Source: Hymenoscyphus infarciens
Taxonomy: Eukaryota > Ascomycota > Leotiomycetes > Helotiales > Helotiaceae
Length of the DNA: 64,000 bases
Assembly: GCA_001414345.1 (NCBI GenBank)
Contig: LLCB01000008.1
Coordinates: 558,001 to 622,000 of the forward strand
Direction of reading: 5' to 3'
The translations under genes and the position numbers were made by a program. Below, piece by piece: positions 1-11,515 of the stretch. The stretch's first letter is position 1. Each line of letters begins with the position of its first letter. The notes below the pieces were generated by a model that searched no databases, had not been told where the DNA came from, and was given only the letters and a program-made list of their open reading frames with translations.

Positions 1-2781
1 CCCAATCTTCAAGCATCCGCAGACCCCTTCACATCTAATGATGGCCCAAGAAGTCCCGAGTCGAAGAGACGTGGCAAGTCTAATGGTGTCGAGGATGGTG
101 AGAAGGCAATTGGTGGCACACAGAATGGGGGTATCAAGGATTCGCCCAATACCGCCAAAGTACACAAGAAGGCAAACGAAGCTGCTAGCAAAGCCAACCA
201 AGACCAGACCCCAAAGCGTGCTGGCCCACGGGGTGGTAGAGTTGGTGAAAAGGAAGAGAAGTCACCTTTGACTCATTTACCTCCACCAGTTGGGGATGCA
301 ACATCTTGGCCAACGCCTGAGACGGCATTGGAGGAAGAAAAGCGCAAGGCCCAAGAGAAGCTCGAGAAGGAAGAGAAGGATGACACCTCTTCCAACAAGC
401 CGAGACCGAAAGAAAAGTGGCAGACTCTTCCGTACGTCCCTTCAGTTGCATTCAACACGCCTCTGCCATCAAGAGGGGGGAGAGGTCGTGGTGGAGCCCG
501 TGGTGGTCGAACAGAAGGTGGCGGGCGATCCTCTCATATCAATGTTGCTGGAACTCCTGGCGACAAAACACAGAATGGTTCAGCCACTGCTACCGCTTCT
601 ACAGCAGAGGCCGATAAACGAGTTAGCAGAGATGAACTCCCAAGAGCAGCATCACTTCCACCAAACTCGAATAAGAGACCGTCGAGTGATCCTTCTGGGG
701 CAAAAGACCAGAGGAAGCCTGTTGCAGCATCAGCTGAAAAGCCAAGAGGTGGGACAGGCAGAGAGTCGAACATCAGTGATATTCGAAATACCTCTTATGG
801 GGAGCAGGTTTCAGATATCAACCACGATCAGCAGTCTTCCCGCGCTGAACGGGCTTTCAAAACTGAACAAGTTCAAGGAACACCATTTGATGGACAAGCT
901 CACCAGAGATCCGGCGCTGACCGTAAGAGCGAATCGAACATGCGAGGTTTCGAGCAGAGCAAGGACAATCATCGTGAAAGAGGCGATGGTCGACCAGAAC
1001 GTGGTGGCAGAGGAACTTTCCGTGGCAGAGGAAATCACAACTTCCAGAATGGTCAGCAGCATCCTGCCCATGTCTATACGAATGGCCACGGCCCTCAACA
1101 AGCCAATGGGTACCCCATTCGACAAGGTTCCGGCCCTTATAGCCCTCCCCCTCAGCCCCCTGCGTTCAACAACCAATACCCCGTTCCACCTTCCAGAGGT
1201 CGTGGTGGTTCCCGATCCCAAACCATACCAAATAGTGCCATGTATGGTCGATATCCCCAAAATGGTGGCAATTCTCAACACATTACTCCTTTACAAACCT
1301 CCTACGACTATCAACCTATGCAACCACTGAGCGCACCTCCATTCAACCCTTATATGGACCAAAGTGCTGTTCTCGCTATGGTGAAGATGCAGTTGGAGTA
1401 TTACTTTTCTATCGACAATCTTTGCAAAGATGTCTATCTGAGAAAACACATGGATAGTCAAGGATTTGTCTTTTTAACATTCATAGCATCATTCAAGCGA
1501 ATTCAAGCTCTCACTCAAGAGTTTGACTTGCTCTATCACGCCTGTCATGACTCAGAAATTATGGATCTCATCCGAGGCGATGATGGGTATGACCGCTTGC
1601 GACGAAAGGATGGCTGGGAGAAATGGATCTTGCCAATGGAGGATAGAGATGAATCTGTAAGAAATGCCGGACCTCAGTACCACCACCCCGCTCCTCGATC
1701 TCAACATATGGGCCAAATGATGTATACTGGAAACCCTGCAATGTCACCGCCACCTTTCTCACCAAACGGAACTGAGGCCAGTTTTAGAACTTACGGCAAT
1801 GGTACTGCTCCTCCACCTGTTATGAATGGTCTGAATGCAATGAACGGGAATGGACATGTTTACCACCCTGAAACTCCACTGTCAGCTGCCGTACCTGATT
1901 TTGCCCCTGGCTTACTCAATGGATCTGCCGACGCCCTTGACCTGGAAACTACTTTCAACGACCTCGAGGTCGCAAACTTGACGCTTGTCTTTTCGCCCAA
2001 CAAGGCTTCTGACAACTATCAACCCAAACACTCTTCGGCATCCCGAACTTTCTCCAATGGTTCAATTGATGGGAAGTCGATAGCAGAAGAGATCAATGAT
2101 GGTGGTCGCCAGGGCCGTACACTGACCAATGGATCTCGGGTTTCTGAAGCGTAAGATCATTCATTCTAAATATGAACAACTACTAACCCAGTGTCTCGCA
2201 GTTCTCCCGAATCCCTTCGTCGCTCACGAAGTCCATTTACCCCATTGTCACCTACCCTGAGTAGCAGTCCTCCCGTCATGTGGGTAAAAGGTCAACGGCA
2301 GCAAGCCCCAGTCGCAGAGCACAACTCCCGCGAGTCGTATACTTCATTCCGTGCCCGGGCATTGAAGAATCGAGAACTAACTCTCGGCGGAGAGACACAC
2401 CCCGATATGAAACTCCTTTACGAATTCTGGTCACATTTCTTGTGTCGCAATTTCAACATCACCATGTACACGGAGTTTCGACAATACGCATTTGAAGATG
2501 CCACACTGAAGGCTACCAGCGGATTGAACAACTTGGTGTCTTACTATGATGAGGTCTTGAACAGCAAGAAGAAGGTGATTCCCGATACCTTGGCTCTTCA
2601 TTATGTCGAACTCGTAAAGGCGGAGGATTCTGATAATAGACCAGCCTTTCAACGACTTCGAGCGGCTTGGAGAAATGGTGCTCTAGATATGAAGAGTAGA
2701 AAGAAGATTGACAACTATGTCGATCCGGAGTTACGGGAGGAATTGGAGAGAGGACCCAAGCAAAAGTCCGACTTGTCGTGA
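1..2781 (+). CDS. La-motif RNA-binding protein, LARP1/Sro9-like (5' partial)
   Basis: The frame is open from base 1, so the true start lies upstream. Exons are <1..2150 and 2202..2781; the 51-nt intron 2151..2201 has donor GTAAGA, a TACTAAC branch site and a CAG acceptor, and the frame is kept (909 residues visible). The first 450 residues are low complexity, rich in R/G/S/N/Q, with RGRGG-type repeats typical of RNA-binding tails. A La motif lies near visible residues 460-545 (QLEYYFSIDNLCKD, then LRKHMDSQGFV). The C-terminal exon resembles the DM15-type region of LARP1 proteins (HPDMKLLYEFWSHFL, then YTEFRQYAFEDA). LARP1/Sro9 proteins bind mRNA and ribosome-associated transcripts in the cytoplasm and influence translation; that role is inferred from the family. 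The next gene is on the same strand after about 1.35 kb. Confidence 0.88.
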
Positions 2782-4132
2782 TGAGTTGAACATCGTTTTT
2801 GGCTCATACACCTTTGGTCCTGCTGTCCGCGAGCCTTTTCCCTGGAAGTTTTCCGAGGTTTTCTCGGATAACATCACACTTCGCTCAATTTGGGTGGCAT
2901 TGGCCGTCCATTCTTTTGGCGAAATTCGGTCCTCACATATGGTTTGCTAATGGGCAGATGATTTTGTGTTGGGCACCACACATTGATTGTATCTATTGAC
3001 TTTTGTTTTGTGTTATCCCAAGGCGTTCAAGAGGGGCTCACAGAAGTTTGGAGATCTCTACGGAATCTTCTTGCCGGGTTCATCCTCCGCTTACTGAGCA
3101 TGGCCATGGCTTTCCTTCACACCGACAACTTTTTTTGTTTGTTTTTTAAAATGTTCATATTTCTGGCACCGCTTCCTCAGCCGACCAGTTCTTTCTTCCA
3201 AAAAGTCCCGGCAGATTCTGCTCGTTAGGCGTAATGCTTTCTCTGAATAATGGCCTTACATGCATGCTCGGATTCATGGTTTTTTTTCCACTCATCCAAA
3301 TCAAAAATTTCGCTTCTGAATACGGGATGCGTTTTCAGCGCCTTTTTCACGGCGACCTTCGTGTGTGTTGGTGGGGGAGGAACGTCGACTACATATCATA
3401 GAGAGAGTAAATCAGATCACCCCTTGCTGGATTGTATCATAGCAAATCATAGCAAGAAATGCGAATACTTTATGCGATTTTGTAGTCTAGTAATATGAAT
3501 GGACTGTTCTGATAATTGAGAGATGGGAATGGCCTTGATTGTGTATGTTGAAAACCATCTTTAGGAGCTAAGCATTGCCGCCAGTTGCCCAATTCTGCGC
3601 TATGAAGGAAAGCTTATTGAGTAATTTACCAACTCACTCTCCTCCCAAATGCCTGCCAGCCTGCCTTGGGGGCGAAATTTACCCAGGGAAAGTCAATGAA
3701 AATGACACCAGATGGCTCCCAACACATAATTTACCCAAAGCCTCTGGACAATTACTTTTTTTTAGATTTTAGGACAATTCTGAAGTTGGAAAGAGCCACC
3801 AGAGGTTGGATTTGGGTCGCACCTGCCATGTTGATTCCGCAAGCCTGATACTTTGCTTTCGCTTCCACATCAACATCTAGGTACCTAGATTGAGGGTGAG
3901 CCTTCCCTTCGCGCCTTCCTCAGTTCACAGCCAAAACGTCATAGCTTCACCTATTGTCGTCTGCCTCTTCAAATCAGGCAAGATTCATGCAACTCTGCTG
4001 TATCCCGGCTATTCGCTGCTCATTTGACCACTGCTCTCAAACCATTCACCTCAAATTCCCGCAACTCAATCCCATATACTTCCGTCCCTCAACACCACCT
4101 TCCAAAAACATATTCGCCAACACCACAACACA
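2782..4132. other. Intergenic: 3' region of the La gene and promoter of the methyltransferase gene
   Basis: No supportable gene. It holds short T-rich runs (near 3130-3150 and 3750) and a 12-bp palindrome CTAGGTACCTAG at about 3880. The stretch just before 4133 is pyrimidine-rich and ends in a CACAACACA leader, as is common before fungal start codons. Confidence 0.6.
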
Positions 4133-5649
4133 ATGTCGGCCCCGACCCCCCAATCTCATGGTGGTGACGATGACCAGAGTTTGAAAAAGACGTTGGATGA
4201 GCTTCTCGTCAGTTTCACGGAGATCACACTTCAAGATGACCCGCGAGACAAGCAAATGAGCCACGGGGACAAGATTCTCAAGGCGTACTTGTTCAAGAAC
4301 GAACCTCACTTTGTAAATGTCATGAAGTATAGAGATCGTGTAAGTATTATCCGAGAGCGCACTCTCTTCCTGAATCTCAACCATTTGAGCTAACTTCGTC
4401 ACAGGGATGGGTTCAAAACAAAGAGAAGGGAGATGCATTCTTCAAAGCTCAACGAGAGAAAGCCGACAACACCGATAAAACCGGGGAGCAGCGATTCTAC
4501 GCCATGATGCAGCAAATCTTGGATGAGATGCATGCTCAGACTGGATTTCTAAACTTGCCAGCGAGAGAAGCTGAACTTCATGTTTTTGACATTTGCATGG
4601 CTCCCGGAGGATATACGGCGTGTGTTTTGAAAAATCATCCTACTGCGAAGGCTTTTGGCGTCACTTTATCGGAACAGGATGGTGGACATGCTGTTCTCGT
4701 TCCAAGCGATGCTCTTGCTGGACTCAAGTACATGGATGTTACGATGTTGATCAATGAGTTTGGTGATGGGGGAGCGGTTCCGAAAACACATCCGGATTAC
4801 AAGAAGTTTATCATTGCCCGGCCTTTCAGCCATTACAAATTCGACCTGGTCTTTTGCGATGGAATGGTTTTGAGAACCCAGAACCGTGCTAGCTACCGCG
4901 AGAAGAACGAGGTCACACGTCTTATCAACTCGCAACTGATTTTGGCTATTCAGAGAATCGCACCAGGGGGAACGCTTGTTATGCTCTTGCATAAGATCGA
5001 TTGTTTCAGTTCGGCTTTTATCCTCTATACTTTGAGTACGTTTGCGAAAGTGGAGGTCTTCAAGCCAGCCAGAAAGCACAATACTCGGTCTTCTTTTTAC
5101 ATGATTGCCAAGGACGTTCAACCCGGATCCGAAGCCGCGAAAGCTGCGATCAAGAAATGGAAGGCTACATGGTGGAAGGCTACTTTTGGAGATGGAACAA
5201 GCGAGGATGGACCAGCTGATCCAAGAGCTCAGACGGATGAGGGTGAACTGTTCAAGATGCTTCAAGAGTTTGGACCAACTTTGATGCAGCTAGGACGACC
5301 GGTTTGGGATGTTCAGGCTGAGGCTTTGAAGAGAACTGAGTATGCTGGTGATGGTTCTGGACAACCTCCAATGTCCCCTTCCAGCTTTGAAATGTCAAAG
5401 TCTGCTCCAATCCCACCTAGGCATCCATTGTCACATATTTCGCCAACGGCAATGATGTCCAGCTCCCCACTTTCACCGACGACGCCGTTTTCTCCGATGA
5501 CGCCTATCACGAAGGGTGCATCATGGGGAAGAGGTTCGAATGTTGATGATAACTCTATTCGTAGTCCGAGAAGCCCTGGTGTTGGTCGTGGATTTCGTCG
5601 ATTTACTCCGGGTAAATTTGAAGGGGCTCGCTGGGGCCCGGAGAATTGA
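4133..5649 (+). CDS. FtsJ-like SAM-dependent methyltransferase domain protein
   Basis: Two exons, 4133..4339 and 4405..5649, flank a 65-nt intron (donor GTAAGT, branch GCTAAC, acceptor CACAG), giving 483 residues. The start is the first ATG after a CA-rich leader, and exon 1 joins exon 2 exactly between codons. A Rossmann methyltransferase core is visible: SAM motif I (DICMAPGGYTA, about residues 131-141), an acidic motif (FDLVFCDGM) and a downstream lysine motif (LVMLLHKID), in the K-D-K order of FtsJ/RrmJ RNA 2'-O-methyltransferases. The last ~100 residues are a low-complexity Ser/Pro tail with SP and TP dipeptides. The substrate cannot be read from the sequence; RNA is the family expectation. 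No targeting signal is evident. Confidence 0.8.
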
Positions 5650-5884
5650 GTTGTTGGGAGAATTCATTGGGTTTGTTTTCCGAGTATAAAACCTCGTTTG
5701 GGGTTTCGGTGTGGATGGGTGGGATTTTTATTGCGAGGGCTTACAGGTTGATACCCATTGAGCTCCAGAGAAGCTCAATTTACAATACATGATTTTCTTG
5801 AGTAGTATGGTTTTTGAAATTCTCAATGTGAAGAAAATGAGATTGTTGTTTTTCCAGAATTCTTCACTACTTCTCAAGGCTTTA

Positions 5885-6314
5885 GGGCCTGTTTGGCACG
5901 TATATAATTTAATTTAGATAAATGAGATTTGTACACGAGTACAGGGTCAAAAGGTACTTGTCTACATCTATTAATATCATAAGTTTAACCTTAAATATAT
6001 TCTATATCGTTTAGCTCGTAAATATATTTTAGTATACATTTCGTTAACTCTAGTAGTTATAGTAATAATAGTAGTATAAGGAGAAAAGATGTATACGTAT
6101 ATAAAAGTTGAAGGTTAAGAGGTTAGAAGAGTATATTATTTAATTTTAGTAGTATATATCTTAATATATATGGAAATGTAAGCAAATGTGCGTACTATAT
6201 TATATACTAGCCAAACGTTGGTATACATTATGATGTATATATTATATATTACCTTATTATTTTTGGTGGTGTACATATTATAAAAGGACTAATATATGGG
6301 AGCTAAACAGGCCC
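5885..6314. mobile_element. MITE, PIF/Harbinger-like, copy A (430 bp)
   Basis: AT-rich, non-coding element with imperfect terminal inverted repeats: GGGCCTGTTTGGC at the left end and GCTAAACAGGCCC at the right. It is flanked by the 3-bp direct repeat TTA (5882-5884 and 6315-6317). TWA target duplications with GGGC-type ends suggest a PIF/Harbinger-type non-autonomous element. A second copy with the same ends lies at 18648-19102. There is no transposase reading frame inside. The interior is almost wholly A and T, so RIP or intrinsic AT richness cannot be told apart. Confidence 0.8.
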
Positions 6315-6317
6315 TTA

Positions 6318-6761
6318 GAGCAGACAAGAGAAGCAGTAGTGAATACCACCTTATTTATTTTAGGGCAGAGGCTTCTAGGTTAATCATTTGATTTATCCTA
6401 GAAAACTAAGTAGAACAACGAAGGTTATTACTGCCGCTTTCTATCGCGAGGGTGGTTTGCCTCAGGGGGCTTTGGGCAGAACCTTGATTTTCGGCAGGTG
6501 ATTTTCGGTGGTCATGGCAACAGCTTCCACCACTCACGGAACCTTGAACTTTCCACTGGATAGACAGCACATCACCACACTTGATTCGATCAATTCGTTC
6601 CTGTACTTGCCTTTTTCTCGCGAAATATTGAATCCAGACATTTGGCCGGTTATCCTCGTCTCAATTTCCTGGACATTGATCGCTCACAAATTCTTAGGGG
6701 TCAATTGCGTCCGCGGGGTATTTACATTCCAAGTCAACAAGCCGATTGTCTCGCCGACACA
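6318..6761. promoter_or_regulatory. Upstream region of the GPI-anchored protein gene
   Basis: Short intergenic region between MITE copy A and the start codon at 6762. Reading frames cross it without a plausible coding signal. No clear TATA box. The MITE lies about 450 bp upstream of the start codon, so it may have brought in part of the promoter; that is inference. Confidence 0.4.
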
Positions 6762-7613
6762 ATGCGATTCAACCTCCTCACAACGTCGCTCCTCCTCCTC
6801 CCTTCGATATCCGCTCTCCAAATCCCTTCGATTCTCGCAGACTTCTACGAAGCCCAGAGTATATCAAACGATACCTCCCTCCCCGATTCCGAATCCCGCG
6901 AGCTTATCAAACGAGATGGCAATTGCGCTGTCAATTATAACTCCTGCTCGACACTCGCAGCAAATTACGGAGGGGCGTGCTGTATCGCAGGCTCAACATG
7001 TACGAAGGATCGAGCAAATAATATAGCATGTTGCCCCATCGGCGCCGTCTGCACAGGAACTCTCACTCTAGGTTCCGCGGTGGCTACGACAACAGGAGGA
7101 GCGATCGTTATAGGAGGTACGACGACGGCACCAGCTAGTACGGCTGCTACTCCTACTTCTACAAATACGGCAACGATCACTAGCGCCGCGGGCGTGGTCA
7201 ACAATCCTTATTTCCCGTTCCCGATTATCGCTACCACATATGGGAACAGTGCTGCATGCGCATCGGCGTACACAGCTTGTTCGCAGAACTACGCGGCCTG
7301 TACGGCCGATCTTGGGGGTGGAGGGTTCGCAGTTACCGTTGTGGCTCCGCAGGGAGGTGTTACTGTTTCGCCTACAGTAGCCAATTTGGGGGCTGCTAGT
7401 GCGAGTAGTATCTGTTCTAGCTTAAGTCAGGCTGCTTGTCTTAATCTACAGACTACGGATTGTGCCAGGTTTGGAACTGGTGCTGGGGGAAGTTTTATTG
7501 TGGGCAGTACAGCAGTCAATGGGGCACCGAGGGCGAGACAGACTATGGGGTGTTGGGGGAAAATGGGTGTTGCTGCTGGTGTTGGGTTGGGAGTTGCTGG
7601 ACAAATGGTCTGA
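6762..7613 (+). CDS. Secreted cysteine-rich, probably GPI-anchored cell-surface protein
   Basis: Single exon, 283 residues. I chose the ATG at 6762 because it opens directly with a signal peptide (MRFNLLTTSLLLLPSISA); the frame stays open for 120 nt upstream but with no better start. After a KR site (near residue 47) comes a cysteine cluster (NYNSCSTLAANYGGACC, then CCPIGAVC) with regularly spaced pairs, then a Thr/Ala/Ser-rich linker and a second Cys region (YTACSQNYAACTADLG). The C terminus is a small-residue hydrophobic tail (MGVAAGVGLGVAGQMV), as in GPI-anchor signals. No enzymatic domain is recognised. Fungal proteins of this build sit on the plasma membrane or cell wall; the specific role is unknown. 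Confidence 0.72.
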   Translation: MRFNLLTTSLLLLPSISALQIPSILADFYEAQSISNDTSLPDSESRELIKRDGNCAVNYNSCSTLAANYGGACCIAGSTCTKDRANNIACCPIGAVCTGTLTLGSAVATTTGGAIVIGGTTTAPASTAATPTSTNTATITSAAGVVNNPYFPFPIIATTYGNSAACASAYTACSQNYAACTADLGGGGFAVTVVAPQGGVTVSPTVANLGAASASSICSSLSQAACLNLQTTDCARFGTGAGGSFIVGSTAVNGAPRARQTMGCWGKMGVAAGVGLGVAGQMV

Positions 7614-8928
7614 TAATTGGGAGATTGGTGGAGGTGGGATGTACATGATACGATAACTGGAAATATGCGGCGTTTTGATATCCGTAAGATATTACTGCTT
7701 TCTCGGGAGAGAATTGGGATTCGAGAGGCTATTAGGATAGGCGGGTTGTGCTTGCGGAAGCCTATGGGTATGATATTACGAACAATGAGAATCTAGTTTT
7801 TATGAACGTCATGGGTTTTATTACAGGAGACAAATTGTGGAAATATGTGCCCGGCAAAACTATTATAGGCGCATCTAGTAAGGATGGGTTCTGCTGATGT
7901 TCATGAGGTCAAGAGTCAAGTCGACTGAACCTCTGTTACTTCCTTTTCAGTACTTGAGGAGAGCTCTTCTTTCAGTAGAGGGGGTCAGCCATTGTTTCGA
8001 TCTTTTTGTCTACTATTCTTTTCCTAACATCAATCATATTTCACTTAGCTCAATTATAGATGGGAACTCGCTAAGGACGCATGTTCACTTGGAGCTAGAA
8101 ACTTTAAAAAAATTCGCCTCGGTTTCCTATTTGCTCTTTGAAGATAAAGATAAAAACCATGTGCTACTGGGGACTTCTTTTCTAGTAATTCATACCAATC
8201 GTTGGTTATCTCGGATTCTTTCGAGGGACGTCTAATTCATGAGAAACTCACCTCGAATGGTCCGCTTACGAGCACGGGGTTGATGATACACGAAGAAACA
8301 TATCCGGCCATTTTCTTGAGGAGATAGAATGGTGATAGAATTGTACATCTGGCTTCGATGACACTTTCAACTTCGACAGTAAAACTTAATAGCCAAGAAT
8401 CGAACTTTCAGTAATCTCTTTAGTACAGACTTTTCTTTTCTTAGGCCGCTTGAAGGTGGATAATACGGCAGTTGAAGGACTCTTGTTTAACTCACAATGA
8501 ACCACCATCAACGTAGAATTAGGCCGCTCTATGAGACTGTGCTCCGTATGGATGGTCCTCTGAACGCAACTAACGCTGGATCATTCACAAAAACTAAAAA
8601 GATAATTCCGTTACAGGTCGAAGAAATTGAAGATTTTCGTTTATTGATAAACTTTCGTGTATCTAAGACGACAAAACACTGCACCAGCAACCATTGGGCT
8701 GTCCTGTTCAACCGCAAAGAGTGCCATTGGTCGCGGTTCTCTCCAACTCTTCCAATCCTTTCCCAAGATTCAAAGTAACGACACCCGATTTCCTCATTCG
8801 AGTGCTTCCACCTGGAACTGCATCTGTTTTTCAGGACATAGCTCGGAGTTGATTTGTTGCTGTCGAATCGACAATTACTGTCGAAAGCCCCTCTTTCTTT
8901 TATATGCAACTTCAAATTCCCATAGCAA
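7614..8928. other. Intergenic, no convincing gene
   Basis: Several frames of 60-130 codons exist on both strands (for example 7897-8235 + and 8529-8915 -), but none shows a domain, a splice-consistent structure or a coding-like amino-acid composition. I see nothing else in it. Confidence 0.5.
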
Positions 8929-9258
8929 ATGTTTCGTCGCCTTGTGACTCGAAGTCTTCAAGATGCTGTTAAACAAAACCAAACGTACGTCTCGTGCTCT
9001 CAATGCCTCAAACCAGCCAACAGGCGTCTTCCTTCCAGCTAATTTTATAATCACAACATGAGCAATGCTGGGTGTTACAGGTGCTTTTCAATTCAAGGTT
9101 TCGGAGTTTTTGTTTGTGATAGTTTGGGCTTGCTCATTCTATTTTCTGGTTGTTTCCAACGAGTGAACAGGAGAACGTGGTGTGGTACGGCATCCCGTAT
9201 ATACCAAAAGTCGGAAACGACTAAATCGCAAATCGTAAAGCATCACTTTTTAAGGTAG
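8929..9258 (+). pseudogene. Possible small mitochondrial-type protein gene, truncated by a MITE
   Basis: Tentative. The ATG at 8929 opens MFRRLVTRSLQDAVKQNQT, an Arg-rich N terminus with few acidic residues that looks like a mitochondrial presequence. A donor GTACGT at 8985 and an acceptor TTACAG ending at 9080 (96-nt intron, branch-like GCTAATT) join it in frame to a hydrophobic stretch (GVFVCDSLGLLILFSGCF) that could span a membrane. The frame then runs into the left terminus of the MITE at 9188 and stops at 9258, so the original C terminus is probably lost or replaced. I do not recognise the family. It may instead be a chance ORF. Confidence 0.3.
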
Positions 9259-9787
9259 GAAATAGAGTAATAATCTTATATTATTTTTCCTCTCCCTCTT
9301 ACTTTTCAGCCTAGGTAGGCTGTCTTACTACTATTACTATCGCACGCCCCCTGTTTTTATTACTCTTATATACTCTTATAGAGTATATAGAAAAGAAAGA
9401 GGATAGAGAAGGGAAAGGGAGCAGCGAGGTAGCGGGGTAGCGGGTAAAGAGCTATAGGTAGTAAATAATTAATAGTCACGTTATAATATTACCCTCCTAC
9501 CTCTTTAGAGAAGGGCTAGAATAAGTAAGAAGTAAACATATTTCCCTACCTTTAGCTCTTTCGCCCTTCTACTTCTTAAAGAGAAGTAAGAAAGAGTTAA
9601 GAAGAAGAAGGAAGAGAAGAGAGAAGGAGCTAGTCTACTAGAGTACGAGGATAAGAGAGAAGTAGAGAGTAGTAGTAAGTTTAGGTCGATTTAACTAATA
9701 GCTTTAATATATCTTTACCTCTTTTTACGTTTTGCGATTTACGATTTACGATTTAGTCGTTTCCGACTTTTAGTACATACAGGGCCG
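9188..9787. mobile_element. MITE flanked by TA, Tc1/mariner-like (600 bp)
   Basis: Long terminal inverted repeats of about 60 bp share the core AAAAGTCGGAAACGACTAAA (from about 9203 at the left, complement at about 9751-9770 at the right). The outer ends begin CGGC, differ by a 3-bp indel, and are bounded on both sides by TA (9186-9187 and 9788-9789), the target duplication of Tc1/mariner elements. The interior is non-coding and strand-biased, with long purine runs on the plus strand. It interrupts the possible gene starting at 8929. Confidence 0.72.
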
Positions 9788-9789
9788 TA

Positions 9790-11002
9790 TATGGTGCTAT
9801 GTTCTCTTTATTTTTATGTTTAGAATATATTAGAAGTCTAAACTCCAAGCTGTCAAGTAGTCATTAACTTACTACGAACGTTAACTCAAAGAGCAATGGT
9901 AGGTGGCCTACGAATTGAAGGTGTGGCTGTTTATAGGTCATATACGAATAGACGTTGGGGTATTTCATGATTTTATAAACCCCAACACTTGCGAGTACCT
10001 AGCTCGTGCTGCCATAATTTCTGGTAAATTAAGTGTGGTAATGTACCTTGACTACTAAGAGTTAAAGGTAATCAGTCTTACTTGAAAGTCGACATCACTC
10101 TAGAATCAACGCAAGACATAAAACGGGTTTAAGTTACTCTTATAGATATACTTGTAGAATTTCAGAAGAAAACAATAGAACGTACAGGACAGGAATTCAG
10201 CAACGTAGAATACTCTAGATTTATATTCGCAAACACCTTTCGCTTACTTAGTACTCGGTTCGCTTCACAGCAAGTGCTAAATATTACAAGCTCGTCTTGT
10301 AATTAAGGTGATGAACAAATTATTAAACATTTGAAATACTCAGCAGCATCCTTCTATGCTCTTATTCTTCCCCCCACTTTCCCTCCCCTGCCCCATAAAC
10401 AGTTCTTCATTCACCCCACATCATGATGGAACAACAATGATCCCCATCCCTAACCAACCCCACAAAAGTCCCAAGAACCATAACCACAAATAGCCTATCT
10501 CTCCCAAAGAAAACCCACACCAGCATCCCCTCTAACCAACCCACTCGTAAACAGGTACAGAACTAACCGGAAAAAAATAGTCAAGAAAAGACCACCCCAT
10601 AGTTGCCTCTTGATACTATACAAAGAAGAATTTCAATCAATACGAACTGAGCCTCTCGAGACGGGATTTTGGTTGTATCCCCTTGTCATATTTAGGTCAG
10701 AAAACCTGGTTCAAATTTGTGGAGAGTGGTTTAGCCAACTCTAGGTTCGGGAAACCTTGTTCAAAATTTGACGAGGATTTGTTGATTGGAAATGTAAGTT
10801 GATTTCCCTCTCCCCTTCGTGGGATACTGGTCCTTTTTGCGCCTTTCCCTTAAGGGAATGTATTTTTTGGATGAGAGGATGTTTGCGTTTTTTTGTTGTT
10901 ATAGATGATTATGAAGTAACTGGTTAAGAGGAGTACCTTGATGCGGATAGTTGAATTGATTAGCGGAGACGGCTGGAATAAATGGGTTCATGTAGCCTTT
11001 AT
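9790..11002. other. Intergenic between two MITEs
   Basis: No supportable gene. There is a C-rich, plus-strand stretch near 10370-10560; its complement has short hydrophobic frames, but they are broken by stops and I could not build a consistent model. Confidence 0.45.
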
Positions 11003-11004
11003 TA

Positions 11005-11513
11005 CAGTACTAGAGCCTAAGTTTCCGTACGATGCAACTTTTTGCACCAAAAATCGCAGAAACACACTATAAATACCCTTCTCTAGTACTCTATAATTAT
11101 ATTAAAAGTATATTTACTATTTAAGCTAATTTCTAAACAGATCATTTAACTATAAGTATTCTATATAATAACTAAGAACACTTTACTAGTTCTTATTTTA
11201 AGTAGGTTTGAAGTAGACCGAGCGTAAATTCTATAGATTTTATGAGACTTTATATATAAAATCGGCTTAAATGCCTGATATTCTACTATAACTAACTTTA
11301 ACTAGATATAAATCAAGAACAGAGATCTTGAAAACTCAATTTTAAGAATACAAAAGATAGATCTCTTAATTCTAAATATAGCTTCTATATATTATATATT
11401 CATTAAATCGCTATAAAACCTATTGTTCTATACGCCAAGTAGTGTGTTTTAGCTGTTTTTAGTATAAAAGTCTAAAAAAGCCGCATCGTACGGAAACTTG
11501 TGCTCTGAAACTG
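11005..11513. mobile_element. MITE flanked by TA, pogo/Fot-like ends (509 bp)
   Basis: Terminal inverted repeats of about 40 bp start CAGT and share AAGTTTCCGTACGATGC (left from 11020; complement at about 11483-11499). TA flanks both ends (11003-11004 and 11514-11515). CAGT ends with TA duplication are typical of pogo/Fot1-type Tc1/mariner elements. The interior is AT-rich with no transposase frame, so it is either a non-autonomous element or a RIP-degraded relic. Confidence 0.72.
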
Positions 11514-11515
11514 TA

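Noticed and set aside
811..1281. 156-codon minus-strand frame inside the La-motif gene
   Set aside because: Antisense shadow of the real coding exon; no independent start context or domain.
3880..3891. Palindrome CTAGGTACCTAG
   Set aside because: CTAGGTA-like motifs are scattered in several intergenic regions; no evidence of function.
4666..5265. 199-codon minus-strand frame inside the methyltransferase gene
   Set aside because: Antisense of a well-supported exon; no domain recognised.
8529..8915. 128-codon minus-strand frame
   Set aside because: No domain; overlaps equally long frames on the other strand.
10370..10620. Possible small hydrophobic gene on the minus strand
   Set aside because: All three frames contain stops and no consensus intron joins them into a sensible protein.
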